A DNA stretch of 16,397 bases from CANRPC01 sp964456095 (GCA_964456095.1 CAYVZF010000030.1:1-16397), one strand, 5' to 3'; shown: positions 7,105-14,196, numbered from the stretch's first letter. Program-made: numbers and translations. The notes: a model not told the origin generated them from the letters alone.

Positions 7105-7737
7105 TCACTCTTTAGTAAAATCAATTTCCTTTAATGAATCGAAAACTTTCTTTTTACTATTTAATAATCTATTTTTATTTTGATGACCACGAGCAATCAA
7201 ATAACTTTTTATTCCCATCGCATCACCAGTTTCAGCATCATGTATAGTATCACCAACAAATACACATTTATCTTTAGGAAGTTTGTTCCTTTTCATAAAC
7301 TCTATTCCTATTTTTTCTTTTCCTTCTGCATATATGTTATCTTTCCCAAGAATTTCATCGAAATAATCTTTAATTTCATAATATTCAAGTTGATCAATTA
7401 GCATATTTCTTTCAGATGCAGACAATATATATAAATGCTTGCCTTGACTTTTCAACAAATCAAGCGTTTCTTTAATGTCAGAAAAAAGAGGACAATTATT
7501 ATTGTTCTTTTTATACTCTTCAATAAAAAATGTTGCAAGTTCATCCCAATCATCTACTTCAAAATCAAATCCAGCCTTTTTGTAATATTCTTTTACCGGA
7601 AATGTAAATATTTCTAAATATTGTTCTTTTGTAATTCTATTATGTTTGCATTTTTCTAACATAATATTTAATAAATTAAAACATAAATCAACATCATCAA
7701 TTAAAGTGCCATTAAAATCAAAAAAGATATAATCCAT
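7105..7737 (-). CDS. HAD-superfamily phosphatase (phosphoglycolate phosphatase-like)
   Basis: This is a 210-residue soluble HAD hydrolase with a helical cap, of the Gph/pyrophosphatase-like subgroup. Motif I is DFNGTLID (7-14), with Asp7 as the nucleophile. The second Asp, normally the general acid/base, is Asn9. Motif II is LSAS (105-108). A motif III Lys is likely Lys140 or Lys142, and motif IV is VGDTIHD (161-167) with Asp163 and Asp167. The cap fills about 15-85. The DxN variant is known in some HAD subfamilies, so loss of function cannot be assumed. The substrate is unknown. The gene has AGAGG upstream of its ATG and an extended -10 promoter in the 51-base gap after the LolA-like gene. 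It ends in TGA, the only TGA stop in the window. Confidence 0.85.
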   Translation of the reverse strand: MDYIFFDFNGTLIDDVDLCFNLLNIMLEKCKHNRITKEQYLEIFTFPVKEYYKKAGFDFEVDDWDELATFFIEEYKKNNNNCPLFSDIKETLDLLKSQGKHLYILSASERNMLIDQLEYYEIKDYFDEILGKDNIYAEGKEKIGIEFMKRNKLPKDKCVFVGDTIHDAETGDAMGIKSYLIARGHQNKNRLLNSKKKVFDSLKEIDFTKE

Positions 7738-7754
7738 AAGCTTACCTCTATTGG

Positions 7755-7763
7755 ATTATATCA
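7755..7763 (-). promoter_or_regulatory. Extended -10 promoter for the HAD gene
   Basis: On the minus strand the bases read TGATATAAT, a perfect TATAAT with the TGn extension. TTTATT (7778-7783) is a weak -35 at about 17 bases. The start codon is 18 bases downstream, so the leader would be only about ten bases long. Confidence 0.5.
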
Positions 7764-7788
7764 ATTTTTAAAATTTAAATAAAGTTAT

Positions 7789-8787
7789 TTATTTCGTAGT
7801 GGTCAATTCCATAGAATTAATTACACTAACCATATCTGAAACTTCTAAATCAGTTGAATATAATTCATAACAGACATTACCAGAAATGTATGTATAATAA
7901 TTATTTTTTATATACCCTATACCAAATAATGTATCAATATATTCTGCGCCATTTTCTACATATGTTAATTCTTCACTAGGAGTTATTATCTTTTGAATTA
8001 CTTTATAATCAGAATCACCTTCATAACACAAGATAAATACAGTTTCATTATTAACTGTGGCTTCAGTTTGTTCTTTTAGTGTTTCTGAAGAACTAATTGG
8101 TAAAAATGGCAAATCATCAAGTGATGCCGTTGTTGCGGACATATTAAGTCTTGCATTATTCATATTTTCTTCTACATCAAAATATTTATCAGTAAAAGTC
8201 GGATTTAAATCAACTTTTGAAAAAAGAATTGTTGAGACAAGAGATGAATTATTATCATAAATATTAACCCATACTGGTTTTAAATCTTTAGAAAACTTAA
8301 TATCTTCTTTAGTCCAAGTTTTTTGATGATTATATTTTGGAGAAAAAGAAAGCAAATATCCATCAGACATCGATTTTAATTCATGTTCTTCATCTAATGC
8401 ACTTAACATTGAATGATACAAATATGGTTTAGGCGAATTTAAAGGATAGTCTCCTTTAAACTTATAAACTTGGTTAAGTACAGGAGTTAAAACAAATACT
8501 CCTTCTTCATTTCTTAATAAGATTTGTTCTTGATTATTGTTAGTATCTAATAATGAAATTCTAAATTTATCATCTTCACCATTTTTTAAATAATCAACTG
8601 TAACAAAATAATTTTTCTTTTCGTCATTTTCATTAAATTCCATAGTCGCTTCCATATGATAGCAATTTAGCGTTTCTTTAACACCTTCAAATACATTATT
8701 GTTACTATCATTAGATAAAAATAATTTCCAACCCGCTAAAAGGACAACACCTAATACTAAAACACCCACTATTATTTTTTTAAACAT
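7789..8787 (-). CDS. LolA/GerS-like membrane-anchored extracytoplasmic protein
   Basis: From the ATG at 8787 the protein has 332 residues, with an N-terminal hydrophobic anchor (about 4-24, no lipobox Cys) and an extracytoplasmic domain. The stretch from about 35 to 145 resembles the LolA-like fold of Gram-positive YdcC/GerS proteins: a conserved Tyr near YHMEATMEF, strands with QEQILLRNEEGVFVLTP, then VYKFKGDYPLN and a leucine-rich helix. The last 90 residues resemble the DUF4367-type tail of those proteins. A Ser/Thr-rich linker (about 215-245) joins the two. YdcC and GerS act in sporulation or germination, and nothing here shows that this organism sporulates. The frame extends to a GTG at 8796, but AGGTGG overlaps that codon and favours the ATG. 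The assignment rests on pattern only. Confidence 0.62.
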   Translation of the reverse strand: MFKKIIVGVLVLGVVLLAGWKLFLSNDSNNNVFEGVKETLNCYHMEATMEFNENDEKKNYFVTVDYLKNGEDDKFRISLLDTNNNQEQILLRNEEGVFVLTPVLNQVYKFKGDYPLNSPKPYLYHSMLSALDEEHELKSMSDGYLLSFSPKYNHQKTWTKEDIKFSKDLKPVWVNIYDNNSSLVSTILFSKVDLNPTFTDKYFDVEENMNNARLNMSATTASLDDLPFLPISSSETLKEQTEATVNNETVFILCYEGDSDYKVIQKIITPSEELTYVENGAEYIDTLFGIGYIKNNYYTYISGNVCYELYSTDLEVSDMVSVINSMELTTTK

Positions 8788-8792
8788 ATTTT

Positions 8793-8798
8793 CCACCT
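8793..8798 (-). promoter_or_regulatory. Ribosome binding site that sets the LolA-like start
   Basis: AGGTGG on the minus strand lies five bases before the ATG at 8787. It overlaps the in-frame GTG at 8796, so the GTG is unlikely to be the start. Confidence 0.6.
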
Positions 8799-8880
8799 CA
8801 TAAAAAGGTATGCAAAAAAATAATAAAATATGAATGAAAATAATAATATTTTCACATAATACTACTAGTAGGAGGAAATT

Positions 8881-9117
8881 ATGAACTATATTGAAAAGCC
8901 ATGCTTGATATTAACAATAATTGGTGCATTAAACTGGGGACTTGTTGGTCTATTTAATTTCAACTTAGTTACATGGATTACTGGTGGAACAACAAATGTA
9001 TGGACTAGAATAATATATGTAGTTATTGCAGTTGCGGGTATAGTAAATATTTTATTACTCTTTTCGAATATGAAATTAAATAGAGAAATAGAAGAACAAA
9101 TACCAATACATAAATAA
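8881..9117 (+). CDS. DUF378 (YuzA-like) small membrane protein
   Basis: This 78-residue protein has two membrane helices (about 6-30 and 42-62) and a short charged tail. LTIIGALNWGLVGLFNFNLV (11-30) and the SRIIYIIVGLAG-like segment TRIIYVVIAVAG (42-53) match the DUF378 family, known from B. subtilis YuzA; its function is unknown. The ribosome binding site TAGGAGG (8869-8875) is the strongest in the window, at five-base spacing, which suggests high translation. The gene stands alone on the plus strand, divergent from the LolA-like gene and convergent with the NERD-like gene. A perfect hairpin terminator begins in its stop codon. CATAAT (8855-8860) is a weak -10 candidate. Confidence 0.88.
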   Translation: MNYIEKPCLILTIIGALNWGLVGLFNFNLVTWITGGTTNVWTRIIYVVIAVAGIVNILLLFSNMKLNREIEEQIPIHK

Positions 9118-9149
9118 AAAATTATGTCATTAACTTGACATAATTTTTT
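9116..9149. terminator. Bidirectional terminator with a perfect 14-bp stem
   Basis: AAAAAATTATGTCA (9116-9129) pairs fully with TGACATAATTTTTT (9136-9149) around a six-base loop (TTAACT). It has T runs on both strands and overlaps the stop codons of both convergent genes. Confidence 0.92.
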
Positions 9150-9756
9150 ATTTATCAGCAATTCTTTCATATAATATTTTAACTGCTTCTTCTAACCTAG
9201 ACTCATTAAATGCTCTAACTTCTGCGTTTTTTTCCGCTTTCGCAATGATTTTATAAAGATCATGATTACACGCAACAATCTCTCTTTTATTACACTTATC
9301 AATTTTATATGAACAACTGTTATTAATAGCAATTACAGAATAAAAGAAATCATCATTACTTTTTAAATTCATATAATTAGTTAGCATAGAAATATTTAAA
9401 TTATTCTCTTGAAATGGATTTTCGACATAATTCATTTCACCATTTTTATTGTAATCAAACCATTTTAAATCTTCAGCACTACCTTCAATTCCATTTTTAT
9501 ATGAAACATCTTTAATACAATAAATGAATTTTTCCCCAAATAAAATATGATCAAAAGTAATAAATTTATCATTAACAGGAAGTGAAACATTATTTAATAA
9601 ATATACATCATAGTCTTTTGCATATTTATATAAAATTTTTGCAGTTACTTTTTTATGATATTTATATTCATAAAATCTTTTAATAGTAGGCCCTAATAAA
9701 AACGCTAATAAAATTAAAACAAATACGATTGATATACAAATTAAACTAATCTTCAT
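9148..9756 (-). CDS. Membrane-anchored degenerate NERD-like protein
   Basis: This is a 202-residue protein with one N-terminal membrane helix (about 3-22) and a cytoplasmic domain resembling NERD (nuclease-related). YLLNNVSLP (53-61), FDHILFGEKFIYCIK (68-82) and ENPFQENN (112-119) correspond to the family's VLNDVxL, IDHIVVxxxGIFVIExK and NPxxQN segments, in order. The catalytic Glu of the ExK motif is replaced by Cys80, although Asp69 and Lys82 remain, so nuclease activity is doubtful. Its ATG overlaps the deoD stop by one base (TAATG), making it translationally coupled to the phosphorylase gene. Its own stop lies in the terminator stem. The role is unknown, and the assignment is by motif order only. 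Confidence 0.65.
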   Translation of the reverse strand: MKISLICISIVFVLILLAFLLGPTIKRFYEYKYHKKVTAKILYKYAKDYDVYLLNNVSLPVNDKFITFDHILFGEKFIYCIKDVSYKNGIEGSAEDLKWFDYNKNGEMNYVENPFQENNLNISMLTNYMNLKSNDDFFYSVIAINNSCSYKIDKCNKREIVACNHDLYKIIAKAEKNAEVRAFNESRLEEAVKILYERIADK

Positions 9757-10460
9757 TATTCAGCTGTTTCAAGAGCAATCTCCATCATTTTTCTAAATGA
9801 TGTTTGTCTTTCTTCTGCGGTAGTTTCTCCCTTAAAACAGAAAGAATCTGATACAGTTAAAATACACATTGCTTTTTTATGTAAAGATGCTGCAATACTA
9901 TATAATGCATATGATTCCATTTCAACAGCTAAAACTCCCATTTTAGCCCATTTCTTCCAAACATCAGGTGAATCATTATAAAAGATATCACTAGATAAAA
10001 TATTACCAACATGTACATTAACATTCATATCACGCGCAGCATTATATGCTTTTAATAAAGTATTAAAGTCTGCAATCGCGGAATATGTTCCACCTAACTT
10101 ATATTGTGATGACCAATTAGAATTAGTACAAGCACCTTGAGCAAGAACAATATCAAAAAGTTTTAAATCATCTTGATAAGCTCCACAACTACCAATTCTA
10201 ATAATAGTTTCAACTCCATAGAACGCATATAATTCATGCGCATAAATTCCAATACTTGGCATTCCCATTCCAGAACCCATTACAGATACTTTTTTACCTT
10301 TATATGTTCCAGTATATCCAAACATATTTCTTACTCCATTTACTTGAACAACATCTTCTAAATAATTATCCGCGATAAATTTTGCTCTTAATGGGTCTCC
10401 TGGCATTAAAACAGTTTTAGCAAATGCTCCTTCTTTTGCTTCATTATGTGGTGTAGACAT
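9756..10460 (-). CDS. deoD: Purine-nucleoside phosphorylase, DeoD type
   Basis: DeoD splits purine (deoxy)nucleosides with phosphate to the free base and (deoxy)ribose-1-phosphate, for purine salvage in the cytoplasm. At 234 residues it has the family's normal length. Visible signatures: MSTPHN at the start, with the active-site His at position 5. GDPLRAKFIA (21-30) supplies a phosphate-binding Arg. GMGMPS (64-69), RIGSCGAY (88-95) and EMESYALYS (180-188), which holds the ribose-binding Glu residues, follow. TVSDS (202-206) carries the Asp that acts on the base. This marks the hexameric bacterial class. AGGAGG (10471-10476) lies ten bases upstream, and an extended -10 lies before it, so it probably starts its own transcript, carrying the NERD-like gene behind it. 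Confidence 0.97.
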   Translation of the reverse strand: MSTPHNEAKEGAFAKTVLMPGDPLRAKFIADNYLEDVVQVNGVRNMFGYTGTYKGKKVSVMGSGMGMPSIGIYAHELYAFYGVETIIRIGSCGAYQDDLKLFDIVLAQGACTNSNWSSQYKLGGTYSAIADFNTLLKAYNAARDMNVNVHVGNILSSDIFYNDSPDVWKKWAKMGVLAVEMESYALYSIAASLHKKAMCILTVSDSFCFKGETTAEERQTSFRKMMEIALETAE

Positions 10461-10490
10461 ATATTATATTCCTCCTAATTAACTAAAAAT

Positions 10491-10499
10491 ATTTTAACA
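10491..10499 (-). promoter_or_regulatory. Extended -10 promoter for deoD
   Basis: On the minus strand the bases read TGTTAAAAT: TAAAAT with a TGn extension. A weak TTTAAA (10514-10519) lies 17 bases upstream. It falls in the 63-base gap after ddl. Confidence 0.42.
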
Positions 10500-10522
10500 T
10501 ATAAAAATTGTTATTTAAATAT

Positions 10523-10542
10523 TTTACTCTTTAGAGAGTAAA
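10523..10542 (-). other. Hairpin over the ddl stop codon
   Basis: TTTACTCT (10523-10530) pairs perfectly with AGAGTAAA (10535-10542) around a four-base loop. The stop codon (10524-10526) lies within one arm. There is no clear T run afterwards, so it may be a weak terminator or an RNA 3' stabiliser. Confidence 0.4.
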
Positions 10543-11597
10543 TCTTTTCTTTTATCTTCATAATAAGTTTTTAATAATCTATTATCATTTTTTATCTTTT
10601 TACGATAATTTTCATACATTATTTGTATTATTTTATAAACTTGAATATTTAATGGTTCAAAAAGATAATAGGCAAGCGAACCAGGAATTGTATTTATTTC
10701 ATTTAAATATACTTCATTGCTTAATTCATCAATTAAAAAATCAAATCTATTAACACCAAAGCAAGATAAGCATTTAAATGCTTTCTTACTAATTTCTAAA
10801 ATATTATCTTTAACTTCTAAAGATATATCACTTGGGATAATTCTAGTTGTTTTATCTTTTGATAAAAGATATTTATCATAAAACGATAAAATGTCATCTT
10901 TTTTTGATACAGTTTCTAACTCTGAAAAAATAAGATTATCTTTATACCCTAGCACAGCAACATTTACTTCTTTTAAATTACAAACAGCCTCCTCTATTAA
11001 AATCTCATTATCATATTTGAATGCATTATCAAGTGAAGAAAGAAGTTCATTATATTCATACACTTTACTAACACCAACTGATGAACCCAAATTATTAGGT
11101 TTAATAATTAAAGGATATGTCAAATCTTTAATTAATAATTCCAAATCAAAATCAATATCTATATATTCATCATAAGATAAATCAACAAACTTAGTATTAG
11201 GTATATTGTAATAATCCAACATTTTTTTAAAATAACTTTTATTTTGTAATAGTGATGAATTTAATACGCCAGAATACATGCAAGGTATTTTTAAAATATC
11301 AAAAAAAGCACCTAAAGAACCATCTTCAACACCTTTACCATGTACTAAAGGTAAAACAACATCAAATTCAAAACGGGAAAATTTTGTTTTAAAATAACAC
11401 GATTCTCCAATTTTTTCAAAATGTCCCATTTTAATTTTATTATTGTAATTTACATAAAAAGAACCTGTTCTATCTAAAAATATATCTAAAGTTTTTACAC
11501 CTTCATCAATTAATTTAGTTTTAATTTTTTTATAACTTAAAACACTAATATCACTTTCTATGGAATCTCCACCATAAACAATTGCTATTCTATTCAT
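10524..11597 (-). CDS. ddl: D-alanine--D-alanine ligase
   Basis: Ddl joins two D-Ala with ATP; the dipeptide is then used by MurF. The 357 residues show the ATP-grasp layout. YGGDSIESDIS (8-18) stands where the family has GGxSxEHxVS. HGKGVEDGSLGAF (86-98), YSGVLNSS (108-115), then KPNNLGSSVGVSKV (166-179) and GVNRFDF (281-287) follow, and LNEINTIPGS (298-307) provides Mg and D-Ala contacts. The omega-loop retains FYDKY (239-243), the tyrosine-containing form of D-Ala-D-Ala ligases, rather than the His of VanA-type D-lactate ligases. The N-terminal motif has lost the usual His next to Glu. The C-terminus carries a Lys-rich tail of about 25 residues beyond the usual end. AGAGGGA precedes the ATG. 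It follows the MurF gene by 46 bases, the common Firmicutes pairing in reverse order. Confidence 0.94.
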   Translation of the reverse strand: MNRIAIVYGGDSIESDISVLSYKKIKTKLIDEGVKTLDIFLDRTGSFYVNYNNKIKMGHFEKIGESCYFKTKFSRFEFDVVLPLVHGKGVEDGSLGAFFDILKIPCMYSGVLNSSLLQNKSYFKKMLDYYNIPNTKFVDLSYDEYIDIDFDLELLIKDLTYPLIIKPNNLGSSVGVSKVYEYNELLSSLDNAFKYDNEILIEEAVCNLKEVNVAVLGYKDNLIFSELETVSKKDDILSFYDKYLLSKDKTTRIIPSDISLEVKDNILEISKKAFKCLSCFGVNRFDFLIDELSNEVYLNEINTIPGSLAYYLFEPLNIQVYKIIQIMYENYRKKIKNDNRLLKTYYEDKRKDLLSKE

Positions 11598-11634
11598 TTA
11601 TCATCCCTCTTTATATTTCTATTAAAAATATATT

Positions 11635-11660
11635 ATTTTTATGCTATTTAACATAAAAAT
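11635..11660 (-). other. AT-rich hairpin with the murF stop codon in its loop
   Basis: ATTTTTATG (11635-11643) pairs perfectly with CATAAAAAT (11652-11660). The stop codon (11644-11646) is in the eight-base loop. The stem has one G-C pair and only a broken T run follows, so terminator strength is doubtful. Confidence 0.33.
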
Positions 11661-13044
11661 CACTTCCTTTTGCTCCTATTAATATTATTTTTTTACCTTT
11701 AATATTATCAATTATTTTATTTATTTTATTATAAGAGTCAATAATAAATACTTTACCAAAAGATGCTTTTTTATACCCATTTACTAATGGATGTCTTTTA
11801 TTATTAGTAATAATAATTAAACAATCAATATCTTTCATTTCAAAACCAAGCTTATAATTTTCGATTTTATAATACTTCCCTTGTTCTATTAATCCACCCG
11901 TTATAACTATTTTATAATAATCATATTTTCGCATATATTTTATTGCCTCAACAATGCCATAATAATTTGAATTATATGAATCGTTAATTACAATCATATT
12001 TCTACTTTTATTTATTTCAAATCTTCTTTTAATTAATGGAATGTTTTTTAAACTTAAATTAATTAATTCCTCTTCAATATTTAAATATTTTGCTACTTCA
12101 ATCGCCCCATTAAATAATGTTAATTGATAATTATTAATATTATTTATATTATATTTATCATCAAAATATATAACATCATGATAATAATTCTTCTTTTTAA
12201 AATCTTTATACTTATTATTTATAAATAATTTTCCATCATTTTTTATTAATAAATCTATCTCACTTTTTGAATTAACAATATTATCATACGATTTAAACGT
12301 AGATAAATGCATCTTTCCCACACTTGTTAAAACTCCAACGTCTAAAGTGAATAATTTTTTAAATTTTTTTAATCCATGATTTTTATCAATACCCATTTCA
12401 ACGATTATAACATCATAAAATGAATTTAAATTATTATTAATCCATTTTGTAAGTCCCATTAATGTATTAATATTTCCATCGCTTTTTAATACATTATATT
12501 TATATTTTAAAATATGATATAAATAATTCTTAAATGTTGTCTTTCCAAAACTACCGCTTATTCCTATAATAATCGGAGAGGCTTTATCGATTCTATTCCT
12601 TGCATTTTTTATATACTTATTTCTAATATAAGATTCAATCGGAAATAAGAATATATTAGCAATAAGTAATACAAATATAGGATAAATAAAAATAAATATA
12701 CTCGAAACATAATAATCTATAAATATAAGTAAAAGATTAATAATAAAAGACACTATCATCAATCTAATACCACGCGCATGTATTTTAATTTTTTCCTTAG
12801 TAAAAGTAATAATATAATAAAAACAAATAAGCGTATTTAATATATAAATAATAAAATTATTAAACATTAAATTAACTATGCTTAAAACAAAATACAAAAT
12901 TAATAGAACTATATTTATTTTTTTACATATTAATTGACTTAATAAACCTTTTATAAACCTATTGAAACTATAATATTCTTTAATAAAGCAAGGTATATAT
13001 AAAATTAAAAATATATTTGACAACAAATAATTAATCAAGTTCAC
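11644..13044 (-). CDS. MurF-type Mur ligase with integral-membrane N-terminus
   Basis: MurF adds D-Ala-D-Ala to UDP-MurNAc-tripeptide. The 466-residue protein starts at a GTG, supported by AGGTGAT (13052-13058) at seven-base spacing. Residues 1-140 form about five hydrophobic segments in place of the soluble MurF N-terminal domain that holds the UDP substrate. The ligase core then follows: P-loop GISGSFGKTT (161-170), DGNINTLMG (189-197), VEMG (215-218), TSVGKMHL (240-247), the likely carbamate Lys260 in NSKSEI, RRFE (340-343) and DSYNSN (355-360). The C-terminal domain (about 376-466) is complete. The segment between about 280 and 308 looks shorter than in standard MurF. The neighbour ddl supports the MurF role. 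A PgsB/CapB-like ligase is the alternative, less likely because DSYNSN and the C-terminal domain are MurF-like. Confidence 0.78.
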   Translation of the reverse strand: MNLINYLLSNIFLILYIPCFIKEYYSFNRFIKGLLSQLICKKINIVLLILYFVLSIVNLMFNNFIIYILNTLICFYYIITFTKEKIKIHARGIRLMIVSFIINLLLIFIDYYVSSIFIFIYPIFVLLIANIFLFPIESYIRNKYIKNARNRIDKASPIIIGISGSFGKTTFKNYLYHILKYKYNVLKSDGNINTLMGLTKWINNNLNSFYDVIIVEMGIDKNHGLKKFKKLFTLDVGVLTSVGKMHLSTFKSYDNIVNSKSEIDLLIKNDGKLFINNKYKDFKKKNYYHDVIYFDDKYNINNINNYQLTLFNGAIEVAKYLNIEEELINLSLKNIPLIKRRFEINKSRNMIVINDSYNSNYYGIVEAIKYMRKYDYYKIVITGGLIEQGKYYKIENYKLGFEMKDIDCLIIITNNKRHPLVNGYKKASFGKVFIIDSYNKINKIIDNIKGKKIILIGAKGSDFYVK

Positions 13045-13687
13045 TTAAAAAATCACCTATATCTATAGAAATATCTAATGCATGTTCAATATATGAAAAA
13101 TGATCTCCTTTTAATATTTTTAGTTTAGATGTTTTAATATTTTTATTTAAATACTTTAAATCACTTTTTTTAATGCAAGTATCCTCACTAAATCCAAATA
13201 TTAAAGTATCTACTTTAATACTATTCAATTCTTCTTTATTTAAATATTTTAATACATTTTTAAATGTTATCTTTTCTAAATCATTAAGCATTAAATAATT
13301 AGAGCTTCCTAATAAAAACTTAGGTTTAGGTAATTTTAAAAAATTAAATAGCTTTGTCATTTTAATAAGCATTTTTGTTTTAAAATTCATTTTTATATAA
13401 GTAGATGGCGCAATTAAGATTAATCCCTTAACATCATAATGTAAAGCATAAAAAGAAGCTAATTTTGCACCAAATGAATGTCCTAATAAAATAATATTAT
13501 TTAAATTTTTAATTTTGCCTCTTAAAATCATAATATAATCATTTATTGTAAGTGGCTTATTATCGATTAAAATAGGAAAATCGATAAATATCAAATTAGC
13601 ATATTTATCTAAGAGATCTTTAAATATATATAGTGAGCGTTTATCATTTTTCCATCCAGGAAGTAAAACAATATTAATATTTTCCAT
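13031..13687 (-). CDS. Alpha/beta hydrolase
   Basis: This is a 218-residue soluble alpha/beta-hydrolase. The nucleophile elbow is GHSFG (69-73), with Ser71. A likely acid is Asp169 in FSEDT, and the catalytic His is His196 in GDHFS, so the triad is complete. LLPGW (8-12) forms the oxyanion-hole loop after the first strand. No signal peptide is visible. A lid-like basic region (about 98-135) may hold the substrate. The substrate is unknown; esterase or lipase-like activity is possible. It is the first gene of the murF-ddl transcript, overlapping murF by 14 bases, so a wall or lipid-related role is plausible but only inferred. No Shine-Dalgarno sequence precedes the ATG. A TATAAT lies only about eight bases upstream, which predicts an almost leaderless mRNA. 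Confidence 0.83.
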   Translation of the reverse strand: MENINIVLLPGWKNDKRSLYIFKDLLDKYANLIFIDFPILIDNKPLTINDYIMILRGKIKNLNNIILLGHSFGAKLASFYALHYDVKGLILIAPSTYIKMNFKTKMLIKMTKLFNFLKLPKPKFLLGSSNYLMLNDLEKITFKNVLKYLNKEELNSIKVDTLIFGFSEDTCIKKSDLKYLNKNIKTSKLKILKGDHFSYIEHALDISIDIGDFLSELD

Positions 13688-13695
13688 AACATTAC

Positions 13696-13701
13696 ATTAT
13701 A
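13696..13701 (-). promoter_or_regulatory. -10 box giving a near-leaderless hydrolase-murF-ddl transcript
   Basis: TATAAT on the minus strand is centred about 12 bases before the start codon at 13687. Transcription would begin within about two bases of the ATG. No good -35 is visible and no ribosome binding site fits. The opposite strand carries the promoter for the next gene. Confidence 0.42.
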
Positions 13702-13732
13702 TGATTTTATTTTATTTTCATTTCATTTTTTA

Positions 13733-13738
13733 TATAAT
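13733..13738 (+). promoter_or_regulatory. -10 box for the SPFH-like gene
   Basis: TATAAT lies 20 bases before the ATG at 13759. AGAGG (13748-13752) is the ribosome binding site at six-base spacing. It is divergent from the hydrolase promoter. Confidence 0.45.
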
Positions 13739-13758
13739 TTATTTATAAGAGGTTTATT

Positions 13759-14196
13759 ATGGAAATTGAAGGAATGAAAATCATACTTATTGTATTAATT
13801 ATTGCTATAATAATCGCCATGATAATATTTATTTTTTCTGGCATTTTTATAGTGAAAGAAGATAATATATGTGTGTTTGAAAAGTTTTATAAATTTTATA
13901 AAGTAAAAACAAAAGGTATATACTTTTTTACACCTTTTTTAACAAAAAGAGTTGGAAAATACTCTACTAAGAATCAATACATTAAATTCAATTTAAAACA
14001 CACTCAACTATATTTAATATATAAAATAAGCGATGCAAAAACATACCATTATTGTAACCATAATGAATTTAAAGATGATTTATATAATCAATTATTAATT
14101 TCAGAAAACAATACAAATGGTTTTAATGAATTAATTAAAACTGTATGTATAAAGTATGGTTTAGAAGTAATATCAATAAAAACACAAACTAATTAG
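13759..14196 (+). CDS. Short SPFH/stomatin-like membrane protein
   Basis: This is a 145-residue protein with one N-terminal membrane helix (about 8-30). A short domain then reads like the start of an SPFH (band 7) domain: FIVKEDNICVFEKF (30-43), KTKGIYFFTPFLTKRV (51-66), then a basic beta strand and LYLIYKISDAKTY (90-102). Compared with the family's VxEFGKxxRxLxPGLHxxxPFxxxV and VxYRVxDxxxY blocks, order and spacing agree. The long coiled-coil region that follows SPFH in stomatins and prohibitins is missing. The gene is complete, with AGAGG six bases upstream and its own -10, so it does not look like a decayed fragment. It ends convergently, overlapping glmM by four bases. Function is unknown; a role in membrane organisation is a guess from the fold. 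Confidence 0.55.
   Translation: MEIEGMKIILIVLIIAIIIAMIIFIFSGIFIVKEDNICVFEKFYKFYKVKTKGIYFFTPFLTKRVGKYSTKNQYIKFNLKHTQLYLIYKISDAKTYHYCNHNEFKDDLYNQLLISENNTNGFNELIKTVCIKYGLEVISIKTQTN

Noticed and set aside
7180..7617. Two short plus-strand frames opposite the HAD gene
   Set aside because: They are Phe- and Ile-rich antisense shadows of a well-supported gene, with no start signals.
8057..8260. 67-codon plus-strand frame opposite the LolA-like gene
   Set aside because: Antisense shadow with no start signal and no recognisable domain.
8886..9170. 94-codon minus-strand frame opposite the DUF378 gene
   Set aside because: The plus strand has a strong ribosome site and a family match, and this frame crosses the terminator.
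10891..11175. 94-codon plus-strand frame opposite ddl
   Set aside because: It lies opposite the conserved ATP-grasp core and has no start signal.
10524..11597. VanA-type D-Ala-D-lactate ligase
   Set aside because: The omega-loop keeps the tyrosine-type FYDKY segment, and no van genes are nearby.
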